Part shown: positions 33,145 through 45,100 of the stretch, in pieces
How the letters are laid out: every line of letters starts with the position of its first letter
Numbering within the stretch: position 1 is the first letter of the stretch
IMG/VR virus record: IMGVR_UViG_3300008459_000056
Coordinates: 1-56,767 of that record
Length of the DNA stretch: 56,767 nt
Direction: 5' to 3' (one strand)
DNA from: a virus
The notes under the pieces: generated by a model
Database searches by the model: none
Told to the model about the DNA's origin: nothing
Seen by the model: only the letters and a program-made list of their open reading frames with translations
Made by a program: the position numbers and the translations under genes

Positions 33145-34026
33145 TTAAAACGGTTCTTCATCTTCATAATCATCTTCAACAACTGGAACTGATGATTTTG
33201 TTTCTTTTTTAGGACTTGGTTTAAAAGACGATTCAACTTCATTCTCATCACCTTTAGCAACAAATTTCTCTAGGTTTTTATCCCATACAGGAGTTTCACC
33301 GTCAGCAATTAGTTGTACATAATCTAAAGGTTGTGATTTATAAATTTCTTTCCAAGTCATTGTATCACCAACCCATTCTTTAGCTTTACTAGATTTAGGG
33401 TCTGTTAAAACAGAAACATCTTCTGCCATAATAGAAGTTATTTTAGCATAACCTTTATTATCTCTACCTAAAATTAAAGTGATATCTCTACCTTCTCTTG
33501 GGTCGGTAACGTCCCCTCTTTTTGTGAATAAAGGAATAATTTTATCTAAAGCACCTTCACCTTTGTAATTGTGAGGAAATCTCCAAAATTTAATCCCATC
33601 ATCTTCATGGTCTCTATCAATAATTCTAGCTAAATAAAATTTCTTAGCTGAATATTGTGTCGCCAATTCTTTGTCTGATTTATTTCCTGTTTCTTTCCAA
33701 GATTTAAAAAGTTCATCAGAAACTTCACATAATGGACAGTGTTCACCATCATTATGTTTTCTACAGTAAATTTTACGCCATTTACCACCTACTTTAACAG
33801 AATGCCAATGTCCCTCATCAAAAGGAGTATCACCTTGTTTAATAACAGGATGAACACTTTTTTTAGGTGGCATTATTCTAATTGTTGATTCTCCATTATC
33901 AACACCGTCTTCAAGTCTTACAGCAAAATACTTACTGAAGTCTTGTTCATATGATGAACTACCACCTGTGTTACCACCAGATTTGTTGTTCTCATACTGT
34001 TTTGCAATTGCATCGAGTACACTCAT
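33145..34026 (-). CDS. 32: Single-stranded DNA binding protein, T4 gp32-like
   Basis: A 293-aa protein (T4 gp32 is 301 aa). It has the gp32 layout: a basic, Ser/Gly-rich N-terminal arm (residues 1-30) for cooperative binding, a core with GHWHSVKVGGKWRKIYCRKH and EHCPLC, whose Cys88, Cys97, Cys100 and a nearby His form the zinc site, the segment RIIDRDHEDDGIKFWRFP that continues the OB fold, and an acidic C-terminal tail (VVEDDYEDEEPF) for protein contacts. It protects single-stranded DNA and coordinates helicase, polymerase and recombinase. It is first in the unit after the terminator at 34113-34136. The leader of about 86 bases is the longest start region in the unit, and could hold autoregulatory RNA structure as in T4, although I see none that is clear. 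Confidence 0.93.
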   Translation of the reverse strand: MSVLDAIAKQYENNKSGGNTGGSSSYEQDFSKYFAVRLEDGVDNGESTIRIMPPKKSVHPVIKQGDTPFDEGHWHSVKVGGKWRKIYCRKHNDGEHCPLCEVSDELFKSWKETGNKSDKELATQYSAKKFYLARIIDRDHEDDGIKFWRFPHNYKGEGALDKIIPLFTKRGDVTDPREGRDITLILGRDNKGYAKITSIMAEDVSVLTDPKSSKAKEWVGDTMTWKEIYKSQPLDYVQLIADGETPVWDKNLEKFVAKGDENEVESSFKPSPKKETKSSVPVVEDDYEDEEPF

Positions 34027-34068
34027 TTTTTTTTGTTTTTTTTAGTTAATAATTAATAATTTTATATG

Positions 34069-34078
34069 TTATAAATAT
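34069..34078 (-). promoter_or_regulatory. ATATTTATAA element before the gp32-led unit
   Basis: Exact copy of the recurring element, 42 bases before the gp32 ATG and 35 bases after the terminator of the preceding unit. A promoter is expected here since the unit is separated by a terminator. Confidence 0.5.
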
Positions 34079-34112
34079 AAGTAATAATAGATAATAGTAA
34101 AGTGCTAAAAAC

Positions 34113-34136
34113 AAAAAAGGGGTCAATAAGACCCCT
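34113..34136 (-). terminator. Intrinsic terminator before the gp32-led unit
   Basis: GGGGTC (34119-34124) pairs with GACCCC (34130-34135), loop AATAA. On the minus strand six T residues follow (complement of 34113-34118). It lies 20 bases after the stop of the acidic protein gene and closes the right-hand structural unit. Confidence 0.92.
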
Positions 34137-34155
34137 AATTTTTTCTATAAATTAC

Positions 34156-34944
34156 TTATGATTTAAAAGATGATTGTATATCAGATTCGTTATAATCGTC
34201 AATATCTTCAGGGTTTATAACATATTCCTTTTCCATGTTTTCTTTACCAGAAGAAACTTTATAGTGTGGATTACTATTTGCTTTTTCTTCCCAATAATCT
34301 GTTAATTTCATGTTAAAAGGATAACTGTCTAAAGACCTTAATTCTAATTTTTCTTCAGGTGTTTTAATATCCTGTTCTAATTTAGATAATTTAGAAGCTA
34401 TTGTATCCATTTTAGATAAACTAGTCTCCAAGTTGTTTAATTTATCTGTTAATGTTTGTAAAAATTCTGTGTTTTTTTCACCAACAGTTACCGCTTTTTG
34501 TGCTAAATTTTTAGCTTCTTCAGATTTATCTACAATGGCTGTAACATCAATTTCTTCTACATCTTCATCTCCACCTAATTCATCTGAGGCTGAAAACTCA
34601 TCAGCTGTACCAAACTCATCTTCTTGTGGTTCTTCTTCAGCATTAGGCATTTCTTCTGTAGCAGGTTCTTCTGTAGTATCTTCTTCTCCCTCTGGAGATC
34701 CAGCTTCACCAAAATCAAAATCACCACCTTCAGTATTTTCATCTTCAGAAGGTTCTTCTGTAGTATCTTCTTCTTCAGGTTCAGCTTCATTTAAAGTTTC
34801 CCCCATATAATCCCTATATCCAGGTGCTTCTCTTCTTTTAGATTCTGTTATATTACCTAAAGATGGGTCATACCCTAAAAGGGTTTTAAACCTATTTAAT
34901 TCTTCTTTTAAATTATTTTTAGCCATTTTATCTTGTATATTCAC
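34156..34944 (-). CDS. Acidic, low-complexity protein with coiled coil
   Basis: A protein of 262 aa from the first ATG. Residues about 50-125 are an acidic Glu/Asp/Thr-rich stretch with a repeated EEDTTEEP. A helical, coiled-coil-like segment follows at about 135-200 (AKNLAQKAVTVGEKNTEFLQ, then heptad-spaced Leu). The C-terminal 60 residues contain LELRSLDSYPFNMKLTDYWE, which looks folded. The first ATG lies inside the preceding gene. An ATG seven codons in (position 34926), one base after that gene's stop, gives M-A-K-N-N, matching the MAK/MAF starts of many genes here, and is my preferred start. It is the last gene of the right-hand structural unit. A scaffold, core or tail chaperone is possible, unproven. 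Confidence 0.65.
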   Translation of the reverse strand: MNIQDKMAKNNLKEELNRFKTLLGYDPSLGNITESKRREAPGYRDYMGETLNEAEPEEEDTTEEPSEDENTEGGDFDFGEAGSPEGEEDTTEEPATEEMPNAEEEPQEDEFGTADEFSASDELGGDEDVEEIDVTAIVDKSEEAKNLAQKAVTVGEKNTEFLQTLTDKLNNLETSLSKMDTIASKLSKLEQDIKTPEEKLELRSLDSYPFNMKLTDYWEEKANSNPHYKVSSGKENMEKEYVINPEDIDDYNESDIQSSFKS

Positions 34945-35113
34945 TTAATAATTGACGACCATCATTAGTGATGATTTTCTTATGTTCTCTTTGAACTAAT
35001 TCGTCTGTATCTTTAATTAAACATTCTTCATCACTACAATTTTTATTGTTATTAGTTTTTAAGAATTTGTTTAATTTGTCTTGAAGTTCTTTTTCTTTAT
35101 TTTTTTCTTCCAT
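34928..35113 (-). CDS. Hypothetical small charged protein
   Basis: A 61-aa, highly charged protein (Lys and Glu rich at its N terminus, two cysteines in NCSDEECL, and DGRQLLSEYTR at the end). No known domain. It is probably helical. It lies directly before the acidic-protein gene, and its ATG is preceded by a near match to the recurring upstream element, which supports it being a real gene in spite of its size. Confidence 0.55.
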   Translation of the reverse strand: MEEKNKEKELQDKLNKFLKTNNNKNCSDEECLIKDTDELVQREHKKIITNDGRQLLSEYTR

Positions 35114-35124
35114 AACAGTTTTTT

Positions 35125-35134
35125 ATATAAATAT
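35125..35134 (-). promoter_or_regulatory. Near-match of the ATATTTATAA element before a 61-aa gene
   Basis: Coding strand ATATTTATAT, 9 of 10 positions, 11 bases from the ATG. Confidence 0.35.
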
Positions 35135-35141
35135 GCTATTA

Positions 35142-35543
35142 TTATAGATTCTTTCTTTTTAAATCTAAAATATCTAATTCATTATTTTTTAGTAGAATAA
35201 TTTTATTTTCATATTTAGACCAATCGACTTCATATTTTTTATAGTCAATATTACCTATATCAGAATTTGATTCTTTTTCTATTAGTTTATTTAAAGCATT
35301 TATGGTAAAAAAAGTTTTATTTTTTTTATGGATTTGAATCGTATTTTTAATATTCCCTTTAATATCAAATTTTTGATCAAAATCTAAGTATAATTTATAT
35401 GTTACAATAAAATTATTTTCTTCTACTTCAAAAATAAAAGTACTTTCTTTTTTTATAAAGAATTTTTTTTGTAGGAAATTTAAAAATTTTTCTAAATAAT
35501 CGGGTTTAACAAAAGTTGCTAATAATATTGTTTTCTTTTGCAT
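35142..35543 (-). CDS. Hypothetical protein, very AT-rich gene
   Basis: A 133-aa protein with many Lys, Asn, Phe and Ile residues, an effect of the very AT-rich DNA. It begins with KKTILLATFVKPDYLEKFLN, then alternates strands and helices, which indicates a small folded alpha/beta domain. Family unknown. It overlaps the gene before it by 38 bases, the longest overlap in the window, and has no later ATG in its first third that would remove the overlap. Confidence 0.6.
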   Translation of the reverse strand: MQKKTILLATFVKPDYLEKFLNFLQKKFFIKKESTFIFEVEENNFIVTYKLYLDFDQKFDIKGNIKNTIQIHKKNKTFFTINALNKLIEKESNSDIGNIDYKKYEVDWSKYENKIILLKNNELDILDLKRKNL

Positions 35544-36063
35544 CTATTAAATAAGGTATATATTTAACTTCTAAATATTTTATTTCTTTTTCTTTTATCT
35601 TTAAAATATTTAAGCTATTTTTTAAATAATCATTTATGTCCCAAGACATAAAATCTAAAAAATTTAAATCTAAATGATATATTTTTTTATCATTATAAAA
35701 ATAAATTTTTTCTTTATATAAATATACCTTAAAATTAGTAAAATTGTTTGTTAAATATTCTACTAAATTTTCTTTGTTTTTAAAATCTAAAGGATTTATA
35801 TTATTATATTTAATTTCTTTTTTTACTTTTTCAAAAACTATATTTTTAAATTCATTAATATCTGATTCAAAAATATTTCTTTTTTCAATTGGCAAAAATG
35901 TCCAATAGATATCTTCTTTTATTTTTTTATTTAAAATAGATGCTCCATTTTTTTTAGCTAAATCCCAACCAACATATACAGTAATTAACCCCTGTTCAAA
36001 AGAAAGTATTGGATCTAAATAACTACTTAATAGATTCTTATCTTCTACTATTAATTTTATCAT
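35506..36063 (-). CDS. Hypothetical protein, very AT-rich gene after the hub gene
   Basis: A 185-aa protein, Lys/Asn/Ile rich. It has the segment GLITVYVGWDLAKKNGASI near residue 25 and a long helical middle. It lies 38 bases after the stop of the giant hub gene. No domain recognised. Like its neighbour it is of more extreme base composition than the structural genes around it. In T4-type phages this area, next to the hub genes, often contains assembly factors, but nothing in the sequence proves that. Confidence 0.6.
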   Translation of the reverse strand: MIKLIVEDKNLLSSYLDPILSFEQGLITVYVGWDLAKKNGASILNKKIKEDIYWTFLPIEKRNIFESDINEFKNIVFEKVKKEIKYNNINPLDFKNKENLVEYLTNNFTNFKVYLYKEKIYFYNDKKIYHLDLNFLDFMSWDINDYLKNSLNILKIKEKEIKYLEVKYIPYLIDAKENNIISNFC

Positions 36064-36101
36064 ATAGTAAATTTATGAAAAAAAAATTAACCATTCAACT
36101 A

Positions 36102-39100
36102 TTAAGCAAAACCACTGGCTTTAACAAAATCATTAAACCCACCTTGTATTCTAGGTACAGTTACCGCTACTAGAGTTTCTATTGGTCCGTATTCAGTAAA
36201 TCCACCTTTATGTCCACCAGATGTAGTAACCTTAGCTAATACATCTTTATAAAATTCTCTGTTCATTTGGAACATACTAAAATAACTACTACTGTTTGCG
36301 GTATCTGTTTGTAAACCGTTTTCAATTGTTGAAAAAGCAACTAAAGAATTAAAATCTAAGGCCGGTAATTTTTGGTGTTTTTCAAAAGCGCTTTTTATGT
36401 CTGAATAAGCAACACCACTCCTATTTTTACCCCCAGAATTTATTAAAGCTAAACCATCTTTTAATTTTTTAGCGTATAACTGTCTTTGTACATCAACAAA
36501 AGCTTCAGCTAATTTACTAGGATCTGAACTATAAAGTGAAGATATATCAGCTTTTGTAACACCGTTTTTAGCGGTATAATTACCCGGCCAATTTTTTCTA
36601 ATATTTCTTTCTGGAACTGTTTTTGCGTATTTTGTAAATTTACCATTTCTTTTCCATAAACTATAATGTTGTGCGGCTCCATATGGCCCTTGTTGCCAAG
36701 ATAAATAAAAGAATAATTGTCCATCAGTTATTCCATAATCACCAGCACCAGTACCTAAAGATGGTGATATTGCTGCTGATGTTGAGCTAACTCCGTCACC
36801 ACCGTCATTACAAGGTACTGAACCACCTACAGATGCGGTACTAGATGTAGCCCCACCTGCTGATTGTGAATCTGGGTTAGCTAAAGAGTATCTATATAGT
36901 TTTTCTCTTTGTGGGCTTGTTAATGGTGGAAAAGGTAAACCGAAACCTTCTATTATACCCTTCCAAGGTTCCCAATATGTTTTAGCTACGTTAGTACTAA
37001 ATTCAAAATGATGTAATTCGACACAAGCGACTTTTTCACCTAAAGCAACATAACCAGCGCCTGCTTTACCATTTAAACCTGGAGCATTTCTTATTCCACC
37101 ACGTCTAAAAAATTCTGCTCCCCATACAAGTCTACTTTTCCAAGGTTCTACTTCATTTAAAAATTTATACATAGCTTGTAAAAATTCTGGTTCATTTGCC
37201 ACATCTTGGTTACTACCCCCATCAGTCCATGCATATCCATATCTAGGTTTGCCAGGTCTATCTTTAGAGTCATAAGCGTTACCAAGTGTTTTACCACCAT
37301 ATGTACCTAAAAATTGTACGTCTATTGCTAAACCGGCACCATGCCAAGAACCTTTATCTCTAGCTGGTCCACCTGCAACCGTTTCTGATAACTCCCTAGT
37401 TACACCATTTGACGCTAACTCCCAATCTTTAGATGGGTAATTAGTTTTAATCCAAGAATTAAAATCAGTCATAAATTTTCTTAATTCAACACCACCTAAA
37501 CCATTATTTGCATCAACTATGTACACACCTTTACTGTTTTTAATAAATAAACCTTTAGATGAACTAACAACAGTATCATTAGGACCAGAAACACTAATCT
37601 CTGTTGGTCCACTTGTACCACCGTTATTACTACTATTAGGGGTAGGTGTTTTACAAGGGACTTTAATTTTTTCAGTTATAGTTTCTGTTTTACCACTAGT
37701 ACCAGGTTTAGGGTCTGGTAACACACTATCTAAATATTTTCCAATGTCTTTATAAACAGGGTAATTACCGTGTGGGTCACCATTTGGTGCTCCTCCAGGT
37801 TGACCGAAATTACTATTAAACACAGGTGGTTCAACAACTTCTACACCCGCATCTGCATAAAACTTATAATAAGCTTTTACTTGTTCTGGTGTTATGTTTG
37901 GTAAAGAAGCCCAACCCCAAGCACCCTGTACAACATATATTTTAGCATTAGGGAATTTTGTTTTTATTGAATCAACTAATCCAGGTGCTTTTTTTGCTAC
38001 CGCTTCTCTGTAACCATCATTAGTACCCATACTTATTATAATTGCTCCCGCTTCAGGGTCTACTTTGTAGGCATCGACAGCATCTTTTAACCATTGTAAA
38101 CCTTGACCACCTAACCAAAGATATTGTTTAGCACCAGCAAGACCATTTTTACCTATTAAAGTTGCTTTAGTTGTTGCATTATCTATAAATAAACATAAAG
38201 AGTCACCAATGATATAATTACCACCACCACCTGTTACTATTGTTCTAGTAACAGTTTCATAACAATCACCACCACAATCTATATATCTACCTTCTTTTAA
38301 TGAGAATTTACGACCACCTTGTGATGGTTTTAAACTAAAACTAGAAATTAAATCTTCAACAACTGGTATAACAGCATAAGGTACTCTACTACCAGTAAAA
38401 GTTGTTCTAACATTATGTGGTTTAACACTATGTTTAACATCTGTGATTAAATAAGAACCATAAAACATTGGTACGTTTTCTAATTCAAAATATTGTAAAG
38501 GTTGTATCATCATGTTACCTAAAGCCTCTACTGTACAACTATAACTTCTATTTAAGAAAACTTCATAAAGTGATTGTCCCTTAGCTATAAATCCACCACT
38601 ACCACCTTCGGTAGCTGCATTAGCTATTTTATCAATAGCAACCAAAGATTCACCAGTATTTTTATATTCTGCTTGGTCAAGGTTAATACCTAAAAAGTGA
38701 CTTTGTGTTTGTGAACCAAATCTAACTTTAAATCCAATAACCCCATTTGAGTCTTCAGCAAACTGTGATACATCTGGTGGAGCCTGTTTTCTGTCTGGGT
38801 CAACAGAAAAACTATCACCTTCTTTTTCTTTTTTTCCGTATGCTTTAGTATTTTCTAATAAACACCCTTTTTCTTTATTAACACTTAAATTTAACTCCCT
38901 TGAGTTTCCTCCAACATATTGACATAAAAAATGTGGTCCACTAGCTCTTCTAAGTGTTTCAGAGAAATATTCTTGTGTAGCTAAAGGTCTAAACATATCT
39001 CTAAACATTTTTACCCTAGTATTATCACTTGTATTTGTTTTAGAAAAAAGTGAAACTCCAGCAGATAAATCAACATAACCTGGTAGTGGGAAGAAATTAA

Positions 39101-42100
39101 AATTACTTGTATCTAAAACATCTGAACTTACACCAAATATACTGTTTTTAATGTTTTGAAATAAACCAGATACAGTTTCTAAATCAACCAAAGCTTTATC
39201 ACCAATGTCTTGATTTACTCTATTAACAAAACTAAAATGGTCAATTAATAATCTACCTTCCCCTATTGGGTCATAAAATAGTTTTTGTCTTCCGTTGTCT
39301 TGTGGACCAGCTGGTGAAGCTGATATCCATTTATCGTATATTGCCTTTAAAGACCTATATATTGTTAATCTTAAATCATCATCTTGATTACCACCTAAAG
39401 CTGAGGAATCTAATTCTTTATTATAATAATCTTTAAGTTTTTTCTTGTAATCATTAATTATTGTTGCCCCATTAATTTCAGTAACAAAACCGTTTAAGAA
39501 AGAAAACATTTCTTGTTTACTAAATCTAAAATAATCGTTAGTGGTTTCAACTAATTTACCACCAGTATCTTTTCTAAGTGGAAATTCACCCCACCAAGTT
39601 CTAGGTGTTAAAGAAGTCATTATATAAAAACTACCAAATAAATTATTCCATATTTGTCTTACTGGGGTTCCATCTGTTTGAACATCACTAGCAGCTGTTT
39701 TTTGTTCCCTAGTTTCCATAGCTATAAAATCGTTAGCACCATCACCATTTGCTTCACCCCTAGCTGATTTAAGTCCAACATCAATAGAGTAAAAACTAAT
39801 CCACCTATTTAAAGCATCTGGTATTTTTGGTAACCCGTTTGAATCTAATTGTACGTTAGAGTAAGTTAATTTATCATTTTCAGCTGTTGGTTTTAATAAA
39901 AATGGTGCGTCAGTACCTTTTGTTCCAACCTCAGAGAAAAATAATGGATATGTTATTTCTTTTTCAAAAACACCAGCAATTTTATTATCTGGTTGTGTTG
40001 CTGGAAAATTAAGTGGGTCTATTGTTTTTAAAACAAAATCAAATTCACTTGAATCGTTAAAATTATTAAAATCACCAACAAAGTCTTCAAATTCTTTTAT
40101 AAAAATTTCTTTAACAGAGGTTGGCATAAACCATATTTCCGGTCCAATTGGTAGGTAACCTCTAAGGTAACCATAAGGTGTTGTTTCTAATTTAATTTTT
40201 TGTGTTAATAAATTACCACCTTGTGTGTTTTGTGATGTACTATTTGTACTTTCACTTTTTTGGGTTTCAATTACTCTAAATTTGCGACCCTTTTTAAAAT
40301 CATTTATTTTATAAACAACTTTTTGACCATCATCAAATGTGTTATAATAACCAATAGGTCTATAAATGTTATCACCCCAAGTACTAGGGTTAAAACCATT
40401 TTGAGCTGCAGCTTGTGATATAAAACTTTTTGATTTATAAGCCCTAAATTTATCGGTACCAAAATAAATATCTTGTGAAGGTAAACTAACTACACCAATA
40501 CTACCATTTCCATACCCAGTATTGTATCCATTTTTTTCTGAAATTAAAGGATATTTTATTCCGTAAATTCCATTACCATCAATATGAAGATTAATTTCAC
40601 CTTGTTTAACACTAAATCCTAAAGTTTTTACACCATCAAAACGTGTAGTATATGTTACATTACTTAAACTTGTTCTTGGTTTACCCACATTATCATATAA
40701 ACTGAAGCCGGCGTCACTTTGTGTGAAAACAATATTTGTACTAGTTTCTGTCGCAACTTCTTCTAATATTTGTGTTATTTTTACTTTAGTTCCACTTGAG
40801 TTTGTATACTCTAATTTATTAAAAAGATTATTTAATTCCGTGTAAGTTTTAATTTCTATTACTTTACTATTTTTATCTAAAAAATCTTGGTCTAAAGACG
40901 TGGTTTGATTTGAGGATGTCGCTGAGCCACCAGCATCTGTATAATACAATCCATTTCTACCGTCTTCACTTATACTTGTTCTATATATAATATCTTTTAT
41001 TTCTTGAGCTGTAAGATTTTTAACAGGATTATTTATTGATGTAAAGTGAAAAGAATCTGAAAGATAATGTATTAATGCTGAGAATCTTGTAAACCCTTCT
41101 TCACTTGGTGTTAATTCTTGATTAGCCGCTACTTGTTGTTCAATAGTTTCTTTAGTTATTTTACCAAATTCACTTTCTAAATGTTTTTGTGCATATTCAC
41201 TTAATTCATTTGCTATCGAAGCTTTAGCACTATCACTATAATCTTTTAATTCACTAGGTGAAACTAAATCTTCCACCGTACTTACTAATCTATCTTGTAG
41301 TTCTCTAGCCTGTGTTTCAGAAGTTTGCCATCTAAAATTAGTATTTGTGTATCTTAAAGCTCTAGTTCCTGACGCACCTAAAATTGGTGTCCAAATTTTA
41401 TATTGGTTGGTAAATGGGTTTTTAACACCTTTATCATTAAAAAAATCATAAGCATATATCATACCCGTATTTAAAACAGGCCATTCATCAGCATCTGGAA
41501 AACAAAATACTGGTATATCTTTAGAATTGTGACTAAGATTTATAAAAGAAGCGAAACTAAGTATTGGTGGTTTTACACCCCTATTAGTAGGATATTCATT
41601 ATCACTAATATTTGCCTTACCAAGACTCCAAACAAAATTTTTGGTATCGTAAAAATTACCATCTAAGTTTATAACTCTAGGCATTAAAGGATAGTTCAGT
41701 GGGTCTACTGGTGACTCTTTTTCTGGGTCTGTAACCGTTAATTTAGGATTCATATTCCATTTAGGATCGTCAGATTTTAATAAACCCCTTTCACGCATCC
41801 TCCATAATACCGCACCTAATAGTAAAAGTGTGTGCCTAGGCATTTTAGCTGTCGCAGAACCTGAACCAAAGAAATTTTGTGGTGACATATCCCTTAAACT
41901 GTTTGTATACATACCAGTCCAAGGTTTATGTAATTGGTTTGATAAAAATAAATAAGCTAAAGACCCTTTCCACGCTTTAGTTCTATTATAGTTTGTTTTA
42001 GCATCATCGTCTATTACAGTACCACTTTGGTTTTTTATCCAACTAAAAGTACCTTGATTGTGGTTGGTTAACATTGCTTTAACCCCATTTTTAGTACCAC

Positions 42101-45100
42101 CTTTACCTATTTTAAATTTAGAAAAATTTTGTATAACAATACTATCGGTAGTACTACCGTTAAAAGCGTTAGCTGGGTCAATATAACCACCAGGGAAATA
42201 TTTAGAAGAATCTGACCAAGAATCTAAATCATTTTTTAAACCCATATAAAGTGGTTTTTTAAATGCTTTAGGGTTTGCGTAATTAATATCTTCAGCGTAA
42301 TTAGCGTATCCACCACCAAAAAATGAAAAATAAGATTTAGACACGTTTGACCCATTTTCTGATGCTGGTAAATTATGTCTCCAAAAAGGTGTTTCTGTTA
42401 TACTACCACCAACATTTAAAAAATTACTATTATATGGTGTTGGGGAGCTGCCAGTACTTTTATTGATACTTCCTTGTGGTGAAAAATTGTTTATAATACT
42501 TGTGTTTGTTAAAGCTATATCACTATCGTTAAAAACATTTTGTGTTGCCGCAGTACTAGATGTTGTTCCTGGTGTGTTCAAATAATTAGCAAAAAATCCT
42601 CCTTGTCCAAGAACACCACCAATATTAGAAAAAAGATTACCACCCCCAGTTAGACTATTTTGAAGGTTAGAACTAAAGTTTTGTGAATAATTTAATAAAT
42701 TATTTGGTACTGTAGTGCTATTATTACTCTGTAAAGCGTTAAATTGGTTATCTAATATTTGGTTAGGTAAAGCGGTGTTTACGACAGCTGTTGTTGATGC
42801 TACGTTAGCTAACGGTACTATAGGTGTGTTTAGATTTTGGATATATTGTGAGGTAGAATTAGAATTTTGTGTACTAGATAGACTACTAATTAATTCTCTA
42901 TATTTAGTAAAACTACTAATTTCATCAGTATAAGAAGTGGAGTATGGTAATAAAAAATAATTACCACCATTTTTACTAATCCAACGAATACCTGTATAAG
43001 GATTATCACCATTAATACCTTCAGAATATTTTAATAAATCTATGCTATACTCATCTAAAGTATTGTATGCCGCAAAATCCATAACATTCCAACTATGGTA
43101 TGGTAGACTTGGGTCAGTTTCTTTTATTCTTCGTAAATCTTTGTTATTAAACTCATACCAACTTTTAGAGTATCTATAATTAAAATCACCATATTTTTTA
43201 TTACCAGCAAAAATATTATTCCAGTTAACATAATCAAATTCATAATCTGGAAAAATATCAACAGTTAAAAATTTATCTAATATAACCCAATTTATTTGTG
43301 AAAATCTAGTATGCATTACAGCTCCAAGTTGGTCTTTTCCTAAACCTGTTTTAGAATCCCACATACCTTCTTCACCAAAAAAGAAACCACCTTCTAAAAA
43401 TGTTTTAGTGGTATTTAAATCCGGATTTAGCTTTGATGGTATGTCTTTATCAGCAACTAAATCCACAACTCTTACTTTATTGTAACCCTCAACATTTTCA
43501 TAACTACCTTCACCAACTGGATAAGTACCATATCTAGTACCTGAATAATCTTTTAAAACATTAGAAGTGATTAATGTATTATCTTTTTTAAGGCCAAAAC
43601 CACTTCTTTTAGATTCTGTTTTTAACCAAGCAGAACCAACTGAAAAATCTTCTTGATAATTCCAACCTTTTGTTATAGCATCATCAAATCTAGTTAATCT
43701 AATTAAATCATCACCTCTCATTTGGTGAATATCTGGTAATAATGTTAAACTTTTTGCAGAAGCTCTATTTAGTTTTAAAGGTTTGTTATATCTGTATAGT
43801 TCATTATATTCATCTTCATAAACATCAGTACCACTAATACCTAATAAACCTAATATTTTTGTGTGTAACTCTTCTGTGTTATCAGTAGTACTTAAAATAT
43901 TACCAATTACGGTAACGTTTTCTACAGAATTATAAAAATTATGTGCTTCAACTTTACCCCAAAACTCCCAATTCTTTTTAGTTCCTTCAGCTATAACAAC
44001 ACTACCAAAATTACTGTTTTTCTTTTTCTTATTTATATCTTTCTTTTCAGCAACTTTTTTCTCTACAGGTTTTTCTGTATTTGTTATATTTGGATTTAAC
44101 AGCTGTTCTGAAATACCTTTTATTGGATCTAATACGTCATTTTTGTATAAATTAAACCATTCATTTATTGCTAATAAATGGTCTAAACCGTTCTTTTTAG
44201 TTGCTTTACCAGAACCAGCTAATATTGTATCGTTTAAATATTTATAATTTGTTTCTGTAAATAGACCTATCATACCAGAACTACCCCAAACAAGTCTACT
44301 ATTTGAACCCCATTTTTGTTGATTTGTTAATTCACTATAGGTTTTAGAAATTGAGGGGTCTACAAAACCTATTAATTTAGCCCCTGTAATATTATTACCA
44401 AATAAAGCGTATCCACCAAGTGAATACCCCATAAAAATGTTTGAGTAGTTTTCAAATTCAGTTGAGAAATTTACCTCTGTCCCTGCAGTTGCTAATTTTC
44501 TAGTATTACCGTTCTTTGAGTATAAGGCTTTAAAAGCGTCTTTTAATTCTTGTATCTTATTTTGGTTACCAGTTCCTTTAGTACCTGCCGCTAAAACAAT
44601 AAAACACCTATCTTTTATTTCAGCTGGTATTTGTGCTAGTTGTGCATCTCTTGATATGGCTTTCTCCATACCTGCCCAAAAATATATAATTGTTTTTGTG
44701 TAATATATTGGTTCAGATATAATAAAAATATCTGGGTCACCACCAGCATCACCCATTAACTTACTACATGGTGAGTTAGGTAATATTTCACCCGTACTCT
44801 TTTTAAAATAAAAAGTCCTTAAAGTAGAAGAAACAGTTAGATTATCAATATTTGTGTTAGCCAAACTTTGTACTTCACCACCACTATCAATTAAAGAAAT
44901 AATATCACTTTCACCACTGTTACTATATTTTTTATCTGAACCATTAAAACCCATTGGTATGGGTGTGTTAGAGTTTATACCATTGTGATCAATATAAGGG
45001 TAACCCCTTAAACCACCAATACTTTTATATTTTGATTTAGTAAAAGTTACTGAACTAGAATAAGAAGTATCTTCACCGTCCCAAGAAGGTGGATTAAATG

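Noticed and set aside
34433-34810. Plus-strand frame of 125 codons, antisense to the acidic protein
   Set aside because: Ser-rich product is the mirror of Glu/Asp-rich codons (gaa/tct patterns) on the minus strand; no start signals and against the direction of all other genes.
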